Source: a candidate division BRC1 bacterium ADurb.Bin183
GTDB taxonomy: Bacteria; Sumerlaeota; Sumerlaeia; MWCT01
Direction: 5' to 3'
DNA length: 64,000 bases
NCBI GenBank assembly: GCA_002070185.1
Contig: MWCT01000005.1
Span: 1-64,000 of the forward strand
Part shown: one piece after another, positions 20,204 to 30,101 of the stretch
Layout of the letters: each line of letters opens with the position of its first letter
How positions within the stretch are numbered: position 1 is the first letter of the stretch
The notes under the pieces: generated by a model
Told to the model about the DNA's origin: nothing
The model's database searches: none
Seen by the model: only the letters and a program-made list of their open reading frames with translations
Program-made: the position numbers and the translations under genes

Positions 20204-20309
20204 AAAAAAAGTCTTGTAAGCAACCTTGAACCTCGCTATGTATTTTTTGATTTTTGTGTGAATTTTTCTTTCGCATGAATCTGGAAATTTCATATCTGGA
20301 GTGAATCAA

Positions 20310-21356
20310 ATGGACAAAGAGCGGGAGCAGAAGAACAAAGCGCTGGATTTGGCGCTGACGCAGATTGAGCGGACATACGGCAAAGGCAGCATCATGCGAT
20401 TTGGCGAACAGGTCTCATATGGCGATATTATGGTCATTCCCACAGGCGCGCTTTCTCTGGATTACGCGCTTGGAGTCTGGGGGTATCCAAGGGGGCGCGT
20501 GATTGAGATATTCGGACCCGAATCTTCCGGCAAGACGACGCTTGCCCTGCATGCGGTTGCTAACGCGCAAGCGGCGGGAGGCGTGGCGGCTTTCATTGAC
20601 GCTGAACATGCCCTTGATCCGGTTTATTGCCGCAACCTTGGCGTTAAACTGGATGAGCTTTTAATCTCACAACCTGATACTGGAGAGCAAGCGCTTGACA
20701 TTGCGGAAACCTTGGTTCGTTCCAATGCGGTGGATATTGTGGTGATAGACTCGGTGGCGGCTCTTGTTCCGAAAGCGGAACTCGAAGGAGAGATGGGAGA
20801 TGCGCATGTGGGTTTGCAGGCGCGCCTCATGTCTCAAGCGCTGCGCAAACTGACCGCCTCCATCAGCCGCTCCAAAACCTGCCTGATTTTCATCAATCAG
20901 GTGCGCGAAAAAATCGGCGTTATGTTTGGCTCAAATGAAACAACGCCCGGCGGACGCGCCCTCAAATTTTACGCCTCCGTGCGCGTTGACGTGCGCCGCA
21001 TCGGTTCGCTCAAGGAACAGGAGGATGTTATAGGAAATCAGGTCAGGGCAAAAGTGGTGAAGAACAAAATTTCACCTCCCTTCCGCAATGCGGAATTTGA
21101 TATCATTTTTGGCAAAGGTATCAGCCGCGAGGGCGATCTGATTGATTTGGGAGTTTCGCATAAAGCGATTGAAAAAACGGGCGCCTGGTTCTCCTATGAC
21201 GGAACGCGTCTGGGACAAGGGCGCGAGAATACGCGCCGATTCCTTAAAGATAATCCGCAGGTTGCCGCGAAACTTGAAAACCAGATAAAAACAATTTTGA
21301 CGACAGTTAAGCCCAGCGCCTCCAAAGCGGAAATCAAGGCGATTGATAACGCATAA
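20310..21356 (+). CDS. recA: RecA recombinase
   Basis: ATP-dependent strand-exchange protein and SOS coprotease. The Walker A is GPESSGKTT, Walker B region [10 protein letters not shown], followed by loop L1/L2 blocks [14 protein letters not shown] and [20 protein letters not shown]. About 348 residues. The ATG with GGAGTG 6 nt upstream is preferred to GTG 20301. No clear LexA box of either the CTGN10CAG or GAACN4GTTC type was found upstream. Confidence 0.98.
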   Translation: MDKEREQKNKALDLALTQIERTYGKGSIMRFGEQVSYGDIMVIPTGALSLDYALGVWGYPRGRVIEIFGPESSGKTTLALHAVANAQAAGGVAAFIDAEHALDPVYCRNLGVKLDELLISQPDTGEQALDIAETLVRSNAVDIVVIDSVAALVPKAELEGEMGDAHVGLQARLMSQALRKLTASISRSKTCLIFINQVREKIGVMFGSNETTPGGRALKFYASVRVDVRRIGSLKEQEDVIGNQVRAKVVKNKISPPFRNAEFDIIFGKGISREGDLIDLGVSHKAIEKTGAWFSYDGTRLGQGRENTRRFLKDNPQVAAKLENQIKTILTTVKPSASKAEIKAIDNA

Positions 21357-21362
21357 TTAATC

Positions 21363-22661
21363 ATGGCGCGACTCGATGACAATCCCCGCCGAATGCTGGA
21401 GCAAATCTTCCATTTCTCCTCAACAACGCTTGTCTCAAGCCTGATTGTTTTATTTCAAGGTATTATAGCCCTAAAACTCGTGGAACCCTCTGTCTATGGA
21501 GTCTGGTCAAGCGTGGCTTTAATTCTTGATTACGGCATATTTTTTCATCTGGGGCTTATTCATGGCATGGAACGCGCCATACCTTATTTCCGAGGAATGA
21601 ACAAAGACTCCGAAGCGTATAAGATTTCAGAAACCGTGAAATATAATCTTATCCTTTTGATTATTGCAGGAGCGCTTATTACTCTTGCGGTTGCATGTTT
21701 ATTCGGCGGCGCGTGGAGAAGCGAACTTAGAATTGGAATAGCCAGCGCCATTGCCGCATCGCTTTTATTTTTGGGGACTCAATATTACATCGCTTTGATG
21801 AAAGTTACGCAGCGATTCAAACAGGTGGGATACGTGCAATTAGTTCAGGCGGCTGCCATGCTGGCTTGCCTTGTTCTTATCTGGCGCTGGAAATTTTATG
21901 GATTCTGTATGCGCGCCATTATATCCGCAGCGTTGGGTTTGTGTTTTGCCGCCGGTTTGGCAAAAGATGAAAACCGAGCGAGATTTGATTGGAAAACAAC
22001 CCGATATTTAATTAAAACCGGCGTCCCTTTGATGTTCATCTCAGCCGTTTGCATCGTCCTATTCTCTTTCGATCGTCTTATCATTCTTGGATTTCTCGGA
22101 ACCACAATGGTGGGATACTACGGCATCTGCATGGCGCTTTTGCGCATGGTCAACCTTTTTCAAACAGTTGTCGGGCAGGTCTATTCTCCAGTTATGTCCA
22201 ACGTTTATGGCGCAACACATTCGCCCTCCTCTCTTTTGACCTATGTGGTAAAATCATCATTGATATCATTCCTCATGACGCTTGCCGCCTCAGTTGTCCT
22301 TTACTTTTTTATCCCATATTTTGTTATGCGTTTTTTGCCGAAATATGCTTACGGCATTGCAGCGGCAAAAATTTCGCTATTAACAGGACTCTTAATATCG
22401 CTTATGGTTGGACCTAGCTGGTTTTTGCAAACCATCATGCGCCAGATGGAACAATTTGTTGTCATGGCGATGACATCGGTTGCAATGGTGGCAGTTTCAA
22501 TATATTTACTTGCTCGCGGCTATGATTTGACGGGCGTTGCTTGGGGGATTGCCGTTGGATATGCCCTGAACCTTGCGGGCTTGTGGGTTTATGTTTATAT
22601 ATTTTGCAGACGCGAAAAAAATAAAAGAGCGCATAATATACATGAAACTTACGCCTCATGA
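21363..22661 (+). CDS. Polysaccharide flippase (Wzx/oligosaccharide-exporter family)
   Basis: 432 residues with 12 or so hydrophobic helices and the N-terminal layout of lipid-linked O-antigen/capsule repeat flippases. The N-terminus (EQIFHFSSTTLVSSLIVLFQ) and VYGVWSSVALILDYGIFFHLGL fit the family. It probably translocates undecaprenyl-linked oligosaccharides across the inner membrane. It lies 6 nt after recA; no other polysaccharide genes are adjacent. Its last 20 nt overlap the next gene. Confidence 0.82.
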   Translation: MARLDDNPRRMLEQIFHFSSTTLVSSLIVLFQGIIALKLVEPSVYGVWSSVALILDYGIFFHLGLIHGMERAIPYFRGMNKDSEAYKISETVKYNLILLIIAGALITLAVACLFGGAWRSELRIGIASAIAASLLFLGTQYYIALMKVTQRFKQVGYVQLVQAAAMLACLVLIWRWKFYGFCMRAIISAALGLCFAAGLAKDENRARFDWKTTRYLIKTGVPLMFISAVCIVLFSFDRLIILGFLGTTMVGYYGICMALLRMVNLFQTVVGQVYSPVMSNVYGATHSPSSLLTYVVKSSLISFLMTLAASVVLYFFIPYFVMRFLPKYAYGIAAAKISLLTGLLISLMVGPSWFLQTIMRQMEQFVVMAMTSVAMVAVSIYLLARGYDLTGVAWGIAVGYALNLAGLWVYVYIFCRREKNKRAHNIHETYAS

Positions 22662-23106
22662 AATTCAGGAACTTGTTGTTCTGGATGCGCTCTGTTTTGA
22701 GCCGCCGCTGAACTATTCCTATCGAGATTTGCTGGCTTATACAAAATTTGAAGGCGCCATATTATTGAGAGAGCGAGAAGGGGAGAGTCTGATTGCATAC
22801 TGCCTGGGCGATGCCCACGAAGGAACGATTCTAACGCTGGATGTGCATCCCGAATATCGCCGCCGCGGCTTAGGGCGGCGCCTCCTGAGCGAAATGATAG
22901 AGGAAATGCGAAAACACAAAGCGCCGTGCGTTGTCAGCCAGATTGCGATTGATAACCTCCCCTCGCTCGAGCTGCACAAAAATTTAGGTTTTAAGTTTGT
23001 GAGTATTTTATATGATTATTATCCCGATGGCACCGCCGCATGGGAAATGGAACTTGATCTCTCTTCCTCAAACGCCCTGCAACCCGATGGCACAGACTCT
23101 CAATGA
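22642..23106 (+). CDS. GNAT acetyltransferase, RimI-like
   Basis: 154 residues. The core is typical: LDVHPEYRRRGLGRRLLSEMIEEM is the acetyl-CoA binding motif, followed by VSQIAIDNLPSLELHKNLGFK and a YYPDGTAAWEMEL end, as in RimI-type ribosomal or protein N-acetyltransferases. The internal ATG is used as start because the longer reading frame only adds flippase-overlapping codons. The Shine-Dalgarno is weak. Confidence 0.8.
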   Translation: MKLTPHEIQELVVLDALCFEPPLNYSYRDLLAYTKFEGAILLREREGESLIAYCLGDAHEGTILTLDVHPEYRRRGLGRRLLSEMIEEMRKHKAPCVVSQIAIDNLPSLELHKNLGFKFVSILYDYYPDGTAAWEMELDLSSSNALQPDGTDSQ

Positions 23107-23124
23107 CACACCCCTTCGCTCCGC

Positions 23125-23814
23125 TTACTTGTTAAAAACCTCAAGTTTATCCTCATTAAGAAATTCTTCCGGCTCGCCCGGATAAACAAGATATTTCATT
23201 CTTTGGACAATGCCTACGTCTGGGGCATACCAGATTAATTCATGAGCAAGCGACCCCAGACCGGCTTTCATTTCTTTACGGAGGAAAAGTGTGTTGAGAG
23301 ATGAACTAGTCACAAGACAGTCGTACGTGCCGGCGGGGACTTCAATCCTGTTCCACCCCAAAATTTCCGTTTCTGAAACAATCAGCCTTGCTTGACCATC
23401 TACCTCGAGCCATCCCTTGTTGCTCCAACGGTTGCCTTTTTCCAGCGGCATTTGAAGACGTATCATATCGCCATCGCGATAAAAACTTGCCGCGTTGGGT
23501 TCTTGGGCTGGCGCCACAGCGCGATGATAAATGGCATCCTTTGTGAATTCAAAATAACTGACGCCATAAGGATTGCCAAGCATATAATATTCTTTGCCCT
23601 CTTTGGAGACGCTGCCGATGTAATCGCTGGAAATACGGGACTCGCCTTCAGGAGTGCGATGAATGTAACGCCATCTATAACCCTTTTCGAAAGGAAATAA
23701 TCGTTTTAATGTGACTGTCTGGGAGGTTGGGGCAACCGTGTCCAGCGCATAAATCGGAGAAAACGCCGTAATCAAAAAATAAAAAAGGGTAAAAAATATT
23801 TTGGACTTTCGCAA
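23125..23814 (-). CDS. Exported hypothetical protein
   Basis: 229 residues with a signal peptide (FFTLFYFLITAFSPIYA). The mature part holds strands with the phrases FPFEKGYRWRYIH, RLQMPLEKGNRWSNKGW, EVPAGTYDCLVTSS and WYAPDVGIVQRMKY. This arrangement is often seen in periplasmic or lipoprotein beta-sandwich proteins of unknown function. Single-gene unit on the minus strand, convergent with the acetyltransferase gene. Confidence 0.7.
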   Translation of the reverse strand: MRKSKIFFTLFYFLITAFSPIYALDTVAPTSQTVTLKRLFPFEKGYRWRYIHRTPEGESRISSDYIGSVSKEGKEYYMLGNPYGVSYFEFTKDAIYHRAVAPAQEPNAASFYRDGDMIRLQMPLEKGNRWSNKGWLEVDGQARLIVSETEILGWNRIEVPAGTYDCLVTSSSLNTLFLRKEMKAGLGSLAHELIWYAPDVGIVQRMKYLVYPGEPEEFLNEDKLEVFNK

Positions 23815-23899
23815 TTTCTCTCCTCCAAACTAAACTGGAGGATTATGTTAACCCATTCAAAGAGAAGTCAACTGATTAAAAGAAATAGAAATGATGAAG

Positions 23900-23985
23900 T
23901 GGCGGTGGGAGAGGGATTCGAACCCCCGGAGCTCTCGCTCAACGGTTTTCAAGACCGCCGCCTTAAACCGCTCGGCCATCCCACC
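23900..23985 (-). tRNA. tRNA-Ser (anticodon TGA)
   Basis: Minus-strand class II tRNA with acceptor GGTGGGA/TCCCACC, anticodon loop CTTGAAA, a long variable arm (GAGCGAGAGCTC) and encoded GCCA. Confidence 0.95.
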
Positions 23986-24009
23986 GCAGGGATTCCTCTA
24001 TCATGCCTA

Positions 24010-24087
24010 TGGTAGCGATAACGGGATTTGAACCCGTGTTTCAGCCTTGAGAGGGCCGCGTCCTAGACCAGACTAGACGATACCGCC
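24010..24087 (-). tRNA. tRNA-Glu (anticodon CTC)
   Basis: Minus-strand cloverleaf with acceptor GGCGGTA/TATCGCT (two G-U pairs), anticodon loop CCTCTCA, T-arm GTTCAAATC and encoded ACCA. Confidence 0.92.
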
Positions 24088-24095
24088 GTGACGAT

Positions 24096-24171
24096 TGGCT
24101 GGGGCGGTAGGACTCGAACCTACGACCTTCTGATCCAGAGTCAGACGTCTTACCAACTCGACTACGCCCCA
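24096..24171 (-). tRNA. tRNA-Gln (anticodon CTG)
   Basis: Minus-strand cloverleaf with acceptor TGGGGCG/CGCCCCA, anticodon loop ACTCTGGAT, T-arm GTTCGAGTC and encoded GCCA. First gene of the Gln-Glu-Ser tRNA cluster. Confidence 0.93.
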
Positions 24172-24173
24172 GC

Positions 24174-24200
24174 AAAAAAGGAACTCAAATTCCTTTTTTT
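24174..24200. terminator. Bidirectional terminator-like hairpin upstream of the tRNA cluster
   Basis: AAAAAAGGAA and TTCCTTTTTT pair around a 6-nt loop only 2 bp from the 5' end of tRNA-Gln. It looks like an intrinsic terminator in either direction. No gene ends here, so it may insulate the cluster from minus-strand readthrough. Confidence 0.5.
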
Positions 24201-24461
24201 ATCCGATAAAACAAAAAAGATAATTTGATACACATCTTTCGCGCGTCAAGAGTTTTTTGCCATGCATGACAAAATAATTAAGTCCCAATATTTCAGCAAC
24301 ATTGGCTAACGTGTTTTTGGGAAACCCTCTTTATGAACCGTCAATGACAAATAACCTCATAAGCCCCCTCATCCTTGATTTTCCGCTTGATTTTGATATC
24401 CCGCGCCTTGATTAATGCAATTGTTATTAAATGAATTGTAATGAAAACCGGGAGTTCTGGT

Positions 24462-24812
24462 ATGGAAATCACATCTCAAAAATCTGGGGCGGTGGATATC
24501 TTTGAGATTAAGGGCAGGATGGATATTGCCGGCGCTGAAATTGCGGAAAAGTATTTCCAGCAAATGGTTCAAGATGAGCAGACCCAAAAAAATTGCCAGA
24601 TAGTTTTTGACCTCGGCGGTGTGGATTATGTGAGCTCCAGCGGTCTGCGTTTGTTTGTAAAGATTTTCAAACATGTCGAAGAAGCCGGCGGGAAGTTAGT
24701 TCTCTGCGGGATGAATATCGCAGTTGAAGAAGTGTTCCAATTCGCCGGACTGGACGCTGTTTTTAAAATATTCCCCATCCGCGACGAAGCCGTTCGCTTT
24801 TTTGCATCTTGA
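24462..24812 (+). CDS. Anti-sigma factor antagonist (STAS domain)
   Basis: A single STAS domain of about 116 residues. FEIKGRMDIAGAEIAEKYF is the first strand-helix, and VDYVSSSGLRLFVKIFK contains the serine normally phosphorylated by an RsbW/SpoIIAB kinase. A GGGAG lies 7 nt before this ATG; an earlier in-frame ATG at 24441 is less well placed. First gene of a five-gene partner-switching operon, the next gene overlapping by 4 nt. Confidence 0.9.
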   Translation: MEITSQKSGAVDIFEIKGRMDIAGAEIAEKYFQQMVQDEQTQKNCQIVFDLGGVDYVSSSGLRLFVKIFKHVEEAGGKLVLCGMNIAVEEVFQFAGLDAVFKIFPIRDEAVRFFAS

Positions 24813-25261
24813 TAGAAGGTCTAAGGCAGACTTTTATGGATTCATCCATTATCTTTTTTGAAATGCCTGCGGACACATCGCTCATTGTCGTCGTGTGCGC
24901 TCTGGTGAAAACCTTTGCCGAGGCAAAGGGCATGAAAAAGGAAGATAGCCGCAGGCTTGAACTGGCTGTTGATGAAATTGCCACAAATGCCGTCATGTAT
25001 GGATGCGGCGGGGATAGCGCCAAACGATACCGCGGCGAGGTCGAAACCCGCGAAGGACGTGTTATTGTTCGCATCTATGAAAGAGGTCCCGGTTTTGTAT
25101 TGCCGCCGGAGCAGCCAACCGCTCTGCCGGCATCCATTCAGGACATATCCATTGGCGGACGCGGCATTCTCCTTGCGCGAAAAATGACCGATGAAATTCG
25201 GTATGAAAATAATCCCGGCGGTGAAAATTGTTTTACGATTATCAAACGGATTGTTCCGTGA
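24809..25261 (+). CDS. Anti-sigma regulatory factor / serine kinase (RsbW-like)
   Basis: A HATPase_c_2 domain protein of about 150 residues. LAVDEIATNAVMYG is the N-box and ISIGGRGILLARKMTDEIRY the G-box. It would phosphorylate the STAS antagonist encoded upstream and, in classical systems, sequester a sigma factor. No sigma factor is nearby, so the output may be another partner. The TTG start overlaps the preceding stop; ATG 24837 is an alternative. Confidence 0.88.
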   Translation: MIEGLRQTFMDSSIIFFEMPADTSLIVVVCALVKTFAEAKGMKKEDSRRLELAVDEIATNAVMYGCGGDSAKRYRGEVETREGRVIVRIYERGPGFVLPPEQPTALPASIQDISIGGRGILLARKMTDEIRYENNPGGENCFTIIKRIVP

Positions 25262-25283
25262 CATTAAAACAAAGTTTTGAAAA

Positions 25284-27512
25284 ATGACAGATAAAATGAA
25301 TTTTTTTCAACGTTATAATCGAATCATGAAGATAACATTTCTTAGTGTTATCCTTGTGGCTTTTGGGCTTTTCATCCTTCAGGCTCAGATTCAATATCAA
25401 AATATTATGCGGCAGGCGACTGAACGCTTTCGCGAAACCGCCCAAAGCATGGATTATTTTCTGGAAAACGCAACAAATCATATCAACACTTGTAAAATCG
25501 CCGCCGAAAGTTTTTTCTTTGACCCGGAAGAGGCGGCGAAACAACCCGATATATTCACCTGTTTTGAAGACAATCCAACCAGCGGTTTTTTCCACATGGA
25601 TAATCTTAAAGAGCCTTTTAATAAATCATGTTATGCTAACCTTACAGGAAAAGGCTCATACCGCAACCGTCCCGAAGAGTATTATCAAGAAATCAAAATG
25701 GTATTTTCCCTTTTGCCTATTTTCAGGAGCGCCATAGCAAATCTTCCCTTTGTTCCTTGGGTTTATTATACATCGCGAAACGAATTCATCGCCATATATC
25801 CATGGACTCCTTCATCCGATTTTCATTATACTGATTCAGCTTTGGGACAAGAGTTCTACATTCTCGGGACTCCTTTCAAAAATCCAACGCGGAAAATATT
25901 CTTTACCAGCGCTTACGTGGACATGGCGGGAAAAGGGTTGATGGTAACCTGCGGCGCGCCGGTTTACCGCGGCGATGAATTTCTTGGAACGGTCGCAATT
26001 GACGCCACACTGGATAGTCTGAATAAATTTGTTTCCAATTTTCCCTATCGCCCTGCGACATTGTTTCTTATCAATGAGCGCAATGAGATTCTGGCTCATC
26101 CGACATTGGCCCACTCAAGCGATACAAGCGTTAAATCAATTCAGGCGGCTTTCCCGTCACAAATGCCTGTGCAGATAGACAAATTATTTCAGGCAAATCC
26201 GCTTACAATTCAGCATGTGGGGAAATATCTTTTTACCTATCAACCATTAAAAAATGCCCCGTGGCGTCTGGTCTTGCTGGCTCCGCGTAAGGCGGTCTTC
26301 CTGAATCAAATGTTGGGGTCGGCGCTTGTTTTGATTGTGTTGATGCTCGGGCTGACTTTTATGCTGCTTGTGACCAATCGGGCAACGCGCGAGGAATTTA
26401 TTAAACCTGCCGAAAAATTAATCCTTCACATTGAGAATGCAAGCCGAGATGCTGGTATGCCTATTCCTAAAGTTCCTGTAACATGGCGCCCATGGTTTGA
26501 AACCATTTCCCGCATATTTGGAGAAAACGACCGCTTGCTGGGCGAGCTTAAACAAAACAACGAACGCCTGGATTCGCTTGTTGCAAAAAGAACCAGCGAG
26601 GTGAGGGAGCGGAATATCGAATTGGAAAAGGCAGTGGCTCGCCTTAAAGAAATGCAGGAACAGATTATTTTGCAGGAGAAGATGGCGTCGCTCGGCGTGC
26701 TCACTGCGGGCATTGCCCATGAGATTAAAAATCCCTTAAATTTTGTAAATAATTTTTCTGAACTTTCCGTTGAATTATGCGGAGAGTTGAAAGAATCGCT
26801 TCAATCGGCGCGTAAAAAGTTTGACGCTAAAGAATGGGACGCTATTGAAGATATCATCGCGAACATGGAACAAAACGTCCAAAAAATTCAAGAACACGGC
26901 AAGCGCGCAGACAGCATTGTGCGCGGGATGCTGCTTCATTCCCGCGGCAAGACAGGGGAGCGGCAGATGACCGATTTTAATGCGCTTGTCACGGAATATG
27001 TCAACCTTGCATACCACGGAATGCGGGCGCAGGACGCCTCTTTCAATGTCAAAATTATCACCAAACTTGATCCTGCTATAGGACAGATCTCCATCGTGCC
27101 GCAAGATTTGAGCCGCGCCATATTGAACCTTGTTAACAACGGGTGCGACTCCGCTTACGAAAAAAAGAAATCAGCAACAGGCGATGCTTTTAACCCTGTG
27201 CTTACAGTTCAAACGCGCGACTTGGGCGATTGCGTGGAACTGCGCATCCATGATAATGGAAGGGGCATACCCGCCAACATCAAAGAAAAAATATTCTCGC
27301 CGTTTTTTACCACTAAACCAACCGGCAAAGGAACGGGTCTTGGGCTATCCATCGTTTATGATGTGGTCGTTCATGAGCATTGCGGGCAGGTCAGGGTGGA
27401 GGCAGAAGAGGGAGAGTTTGCCGAATTTATTGTGACAATTCCCAAAGATGCTAAATCGTGTCCGGTGCGGATGCCTTCTGGGAGAACGCGCAAAGCGGAT
27501 GAAAAGGTGTGA
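25284..27512 (+). CDS. Membrane sensor histidine kinase with Cache-type periplasmic domain
   Basis: 742 residues. TM1 is at about 14-33, a large periplasmic dCache-like sensor at about 40-335 ([14 protein letters not shown] and [16 protein letters not shown] are typical), TM2 at about 343-365, and a coiled coil at about 420-465. The dimerisation box [15 protein letters not shown] has the phospho-accepting His at 479. The ATPase core has an N-box (LVNNGCDSA), [23 protein letters not shown]. The following receiver genes are the likely phosphoryl targets, feeding the partner switch. Confidence 0.93.
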   Translation: MTDKMNFFQRYNRIMKITFLSVILVAFGLFILQAQIQYQNIMRQATERFRETAQSMDYFLENATNHINTCKIAAESFFFDPEEAAKQPDIFTCFEDNPTSGFFHMDNLKEPFNKSCYANLTGKGSYRNRPEEYYQEIKMVFSLLPIFRSAIANLPFVPWVYYTSRNEFIAIYPWTPSSDFHYTDSALGQEFYILGTPFKNPTRKIFFTSAYVDMAGKGLMVTCGAPVYRGDEFLGTVAIDATLDSLNKFVSNFPYRPATLFLINERNEILAHPTLAHSSDTSVKSIQAAFPSQMPVQIDKLFQANPLTIQHVGKYLFTYQPLKNAPWRLVLLAPRKAVFLNQMLGSALVLIVLMLGLTFMLLVTNRATREEFIKPAEKLILHIENASRDAGMPIPKVPVTWRPWFETISRIFGENDRLLGELKQNNERLDSLVAKRTSEVRERNIELEKAVARLKEMQEQIILQEKMASLGVLTAGIAHEIKNPLNFVNNFSELSVELCGELKESLQSARKKFDAKEWDAIEDIIANMEQNVQKIQEHGKRADSIVRGMLLHSRGKTGERQMTDFNALVTEYVNLAYHGMRAQDASFNVKIITKLDPAIGQISIVPQDLSRAILNLVNNGCDSAYEKKKSATGDAFNPVLTVQTRDLGDCVELRIHDNGRGIPANIKEKIFSPFFTTKPTGKGTGLGLSIVYDVVVHEHCGQVRVEAEEGEFAEFIVTIPKDAKSCPVRMPSGRTRKADEKV

Positions 27513-27515
27513 AAA

Positions 27516-27908
27516 ATGAAAATGCTTGTTGTGGATGACGAGCCTGATGTCAAACTGCTTTTTGAACAGAAATTCCGCAGGGAAATAAAAGGCGGCAAAG
27601 TTGAAATGCTTTTTGCCCTTTCGGGAGAAGAGGCTTTGCAAATATTAAACAACTCAGGCGCAGCCGATGTGGTGCTCATTCTTTCCGACATCAATATGCC
27701 CGGCATGTCCGGGCTCGAACTCCTGCGCATTATCAAGACGAATACGCCTGAGCAAAAAGTATTCATGATTACCGCTTACAATGATGAAACTAATTACCAA
27801 AAAGCAGTCCAATATGGCGCCGATGATTACATTACCAAGCCAATTGATTTTGACCCATTGAAAAAAAGGATTCTGGCGGATGAGGCGGCGCCGAAGGAAA
27901 TGAAATGA
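27516..27908 (+). CDS. Single-domain response regulator
   Basis: A CheY-like receiver of 130 residues: LVVDDEPD acidic pocket, phospho-acceptor Asp58 in LSDINMPGMSG, MITAYND (Thr switch) and the conserved Lys in YITKPIDF. No output domain, so it probably passes phosphoryl groups or binds a partner. GGTG precedes the ATG, and the end overlaps the next gene by ATGA. Confidence 0.92.
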   Translation: MKMLVVDDEPDVKLLFEQKFRREIKGGKVEMLFALSGEEALQILNNSGAADVVLILSDINMPGMSGLELLRIIKTNTPEQKVFMITAYNDETNYQKAVQYGADDYITKPIDFDPLKKRILADEAAPKEMK

Positions 27909-29065
27909 CTATTAGACTTCTTGTTGTGGATGATGAACCGGATCTTGAACTCTTGATTCGCCAGCGCTTTCGAAGGCAGATTAAAGAAAATGAATATGCC
28001 TTCCTATTTGCCGGCAACGGTATTGAGGCGCTTGATATTATTCAAAAGAATAATGATATTGATATTGTCTTGACCGATATAAACATGCCGGACATGGATG
28101 GGTTGACGCTTCTTTTGAAATTGAACGAGATGAATCTGCTTCTTAAATCCGTAATCGTTTCCGCTTATGGAGATATGGAAAATATCCGAACGGCGATGAA
28201 TCGAGGGGCGTTTGATTTTCTGACAAAACCGATAGATTTTCAAGACCTCGACATCACAATTCAGAAAACGCATCGGCTTATTTATGAACTCAAAAAAGCC
28301 GAGCATGAACATAAACAACTGGAAGCAATTCAGCGCGAACTTGATATCGCCCGCGATATTCAACTATCTATTCTTCCAAGAAAGTTCCCGCCCTTTCCGG
28401 CTCGCAATGATTTGGACATTCATGCCGTTATGATTCCCGCTCGGCAGGTCGGCGGCGACTATTATGATTTCTTTTTTATAGATCCCGAGCATCTGGCTTT
28501 TGTTATTGCCGATGTATCTGGCAAAGGAGTCCCCGCTTCGCTTTTTATGATGTTCACACGTACGCTTTTAAAAGCGCAGGCTATAACTGAGATTGATCCG
28601 GGGAAGTGTCTGAACAAAGTTAACGATATGCTTGTGGAGGATAATTCCGAATCCATGTTTGTGACATTGTTTTATGCAATGCTAAACACAAACACGGGCG
28701 AAGTAGCTTTCTGCAACGCGGGGCATAACCCCCCATTTATTGTTCGGAAATCCGGTGAACTGCAGGCGATTTCATGTTGTGAAAACATCCCTCTTGGAAT
28801 ATTCCCAGAGCGTTGTTATCAAAATAAGACGCTGAATCTTGAACCGGGAGATGGGATTTTTTTATATACAGACGGCATCACAGAAGCCCAAACGCAAAAA
28901 AGCGAATTCTTTACGACGACCCGCCTGATACAAAGCCTGCAACGTCTTAATAATCAATCAGCATCGGGGATAATCGAGGGCGTTATTGAGGATGTGCGCG
29001 CCTTCACACACGGCGACCCTCAAAGCGATGACATCACCGCTCTCTTTGTCCGCTATCAGCCGTAA
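27905..29065 (+). CDS. Response regulator with PP2C-type serine phosphatase output (RsbU/RsbP-like)
   Basis: 386 residues. The N-terminal receiver has Asp58 (LTDINMPDMDG) and KPIDF. A coiled coil (about 125-155) follows, then a PP2C/SpoIIE phosphatase domain with RQVGGDYYDFF, ADVSGKGVPASLFM, CNAGHNPP and a C-terminal SDDITALFVRY holding metal-binding Asp residues. When phosphorylated it should dephosphorylate the STAS protein and so release the RsbW partner. It closes the operon. Confidence 0.93.
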   Translation: MTIRLLVVDDEPDLELLIRQRFRRQIKENEYAFLFAGNGIEALDIIQKNNDIDIVLTDINMPDMDGLTLLLKLNEMNLLLKSVIVSAYGDMENIRTAMNRGAFDFLTKPIDFQDLDITIQKTHRLIYELKKAEHEHKQLEAIQRELDIARDIQLSILPRKFPPFPARNDLDIHAVMIPARQVGGDYYDFFFIDPEHLAFVIADVSGKGVPASLFMMFTRTLLKAQAITEIDPGKCLNKVNDMLVEDNSESMFVTLFYAMLNTNTGEVAFCNAGHNPPFIVRKSGELQAISCCENIPLGIFPERCYQNKTLNLEPGDGIFLYTDGITEAQTQKSEFFTTTRLIQSLQRLNNQSASGIIEGVIEDVRAFTHGDPQSDDITALFVRYQP

Positions 29066-29612
29066 AACCTGCGGGAGGCGATTCTCCATCAAGAACGGTT
29101 GGATGAAGGGCATAACCCAATATGCGTATGGCAAACATTCGCGCTGCAACTTCCTCGATGATAATTCTTTCCGATTCGGAAAAAAAAACTAATTCGAAAG
29201 ACGCCCCCAATTCAAAAAAAATAATATGAAACCATTCATGCGACAGCAAAATAGCGCGCGCCTCTTGGGCGCTGATTGAAATCCGCTCCGCCTGCTTCAT
29301 AATTGCCTTTGGATATAATGTGATGAGACGATTTTCAGGTTCGCAGGCAGACAAAAAAAAGCGGCTGCATTCCAACATAGAAGAGTCAACGATTTTGTCC
29401 TCAATTATAATTCCGCGTTGGGTTAAATAATTCTCAATCAAATCAGGAGAATATGGAATGATTAAGTCGCGTTCAATATATTGAAGAATTTTTTGAACCA
29501 ATAATTCAGCCGCTTGATAATATGGAAAAATGGAAAAACTGGAGCAGAATATGCGCAGAGGATGACCTTCATAAAAAGCCTCCCATAAAGGGTCACAGAA
29601 GCTCTCATTCAT
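29034..29612 (-). CDS. Hypothetical protein with zincin-like HEWFH motif
   Basis: 192 residues, no signal peptide. ILLSHEWFHIIFFE contains an HExxH zinc-protease signature, and IIIEEVAARMFAIRILG about 20 residues later could provide the third ligand Glu. I do not recognise the family; activity is inferred from the motif only. The gene overlaps the end of the phosphatase gene on the other strand by 32 nt. Its ATG lacks a clear Shine-Dalgarno. Confidence 0.6.
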   Translation of the reverse strand: MNESFCDPLWEAFYEGHPLRIFCSSFSIFPYYQAAELLVQKILQYIERDLIIPYSPDLIENYLTQRGIIIEDKIVDSSMLECSRFFLSACEPENRLITLYPKAIMKQAERISISAQEARAILLSHEWFHIIFFELGASFELVFFSESERIIIEEVAARMFAIRILGYALHPTVLDGESPPAGFTADSGQRER

Positions 29613-29639
29613 GAATTATTCATCGCTATTAGAATATTA

Positions 29640-30089
29640 TTATAAAAGGTCTTCATCCTGCGACCACTTGCCTTCCTCTTCTTCCGGCGGATGGGAAGCG
29701 ATGTTCAGGACATCTTCATTCACAAAGATGGGCGCCTTGATGCGCGTTGCGAGCACGATGGCGTCTGAAGGACGCGTATCCACAAGGAATTCCTCCTCCG
29801 CTGAATTCATGATAACCAATTTCCCAATGAAAGTATTGCCGCGGAGGTCATCAACAAGAACTTGCGTCAGCTGCAGATTGCAGGCATCGAGAATATTGAA
29901 AATCAAATCATGAGTCAGGGGGCGCGAGGACACATACCCAGAGACGGACATCTCCAGAGCCGAAGCCTCGTAATAGCCGATAAAGATAGGAAACGTCCGA
30001 TTCCCGCCTTTTTCCTTCAAAATAACTACTTGGGGATGGCTCAAAGATTCAGATTTCTGAATCTCCGCTAATTCCACTTCTATAAACAT
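29640..30089 (-). CDS. Bifunctional nuclease family protein (DUF151)
   Basis: 149 residues with the family blocks FPIFIGYYEASALEM, RPLTHDLIFNIL, LRGNTFIGKLVI and VDTRPSDAIVLATRIKAPIFV. Members have reported DNase/RNase activity, but the physiological role in bacteria is unclear. AAGGAG lies 8 nt before the ATG. It sits 27 nt downstream of the next minus-strand gene and 12 nt after pilT, so these are probably one unit. Confidence 0.9.
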   Translation of the reverse strand: MFIEVELAEIQKSESLSHPQVVILKEKGGNRTFPIFIGYYEASALEMSVSGYVSSRPLTHDLIFNILDACNLQLTQVLVDDLRGNTFIGKLVIMNSAEEEFLVDTRPSDAIVLATRIKAPIFVNEDVLNIASHPPEEEEGKWSQDEDLL

Positions 30090-30101
30090 TTGATCATCTC
30101 C

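Noticed and set aside
20204..20309. LexA-type SOS box upstream of recA
   Set aside because: Neither CTGN10CAG nor GAACN4GTTC is present; a lineage-specific box cannot be excluded.
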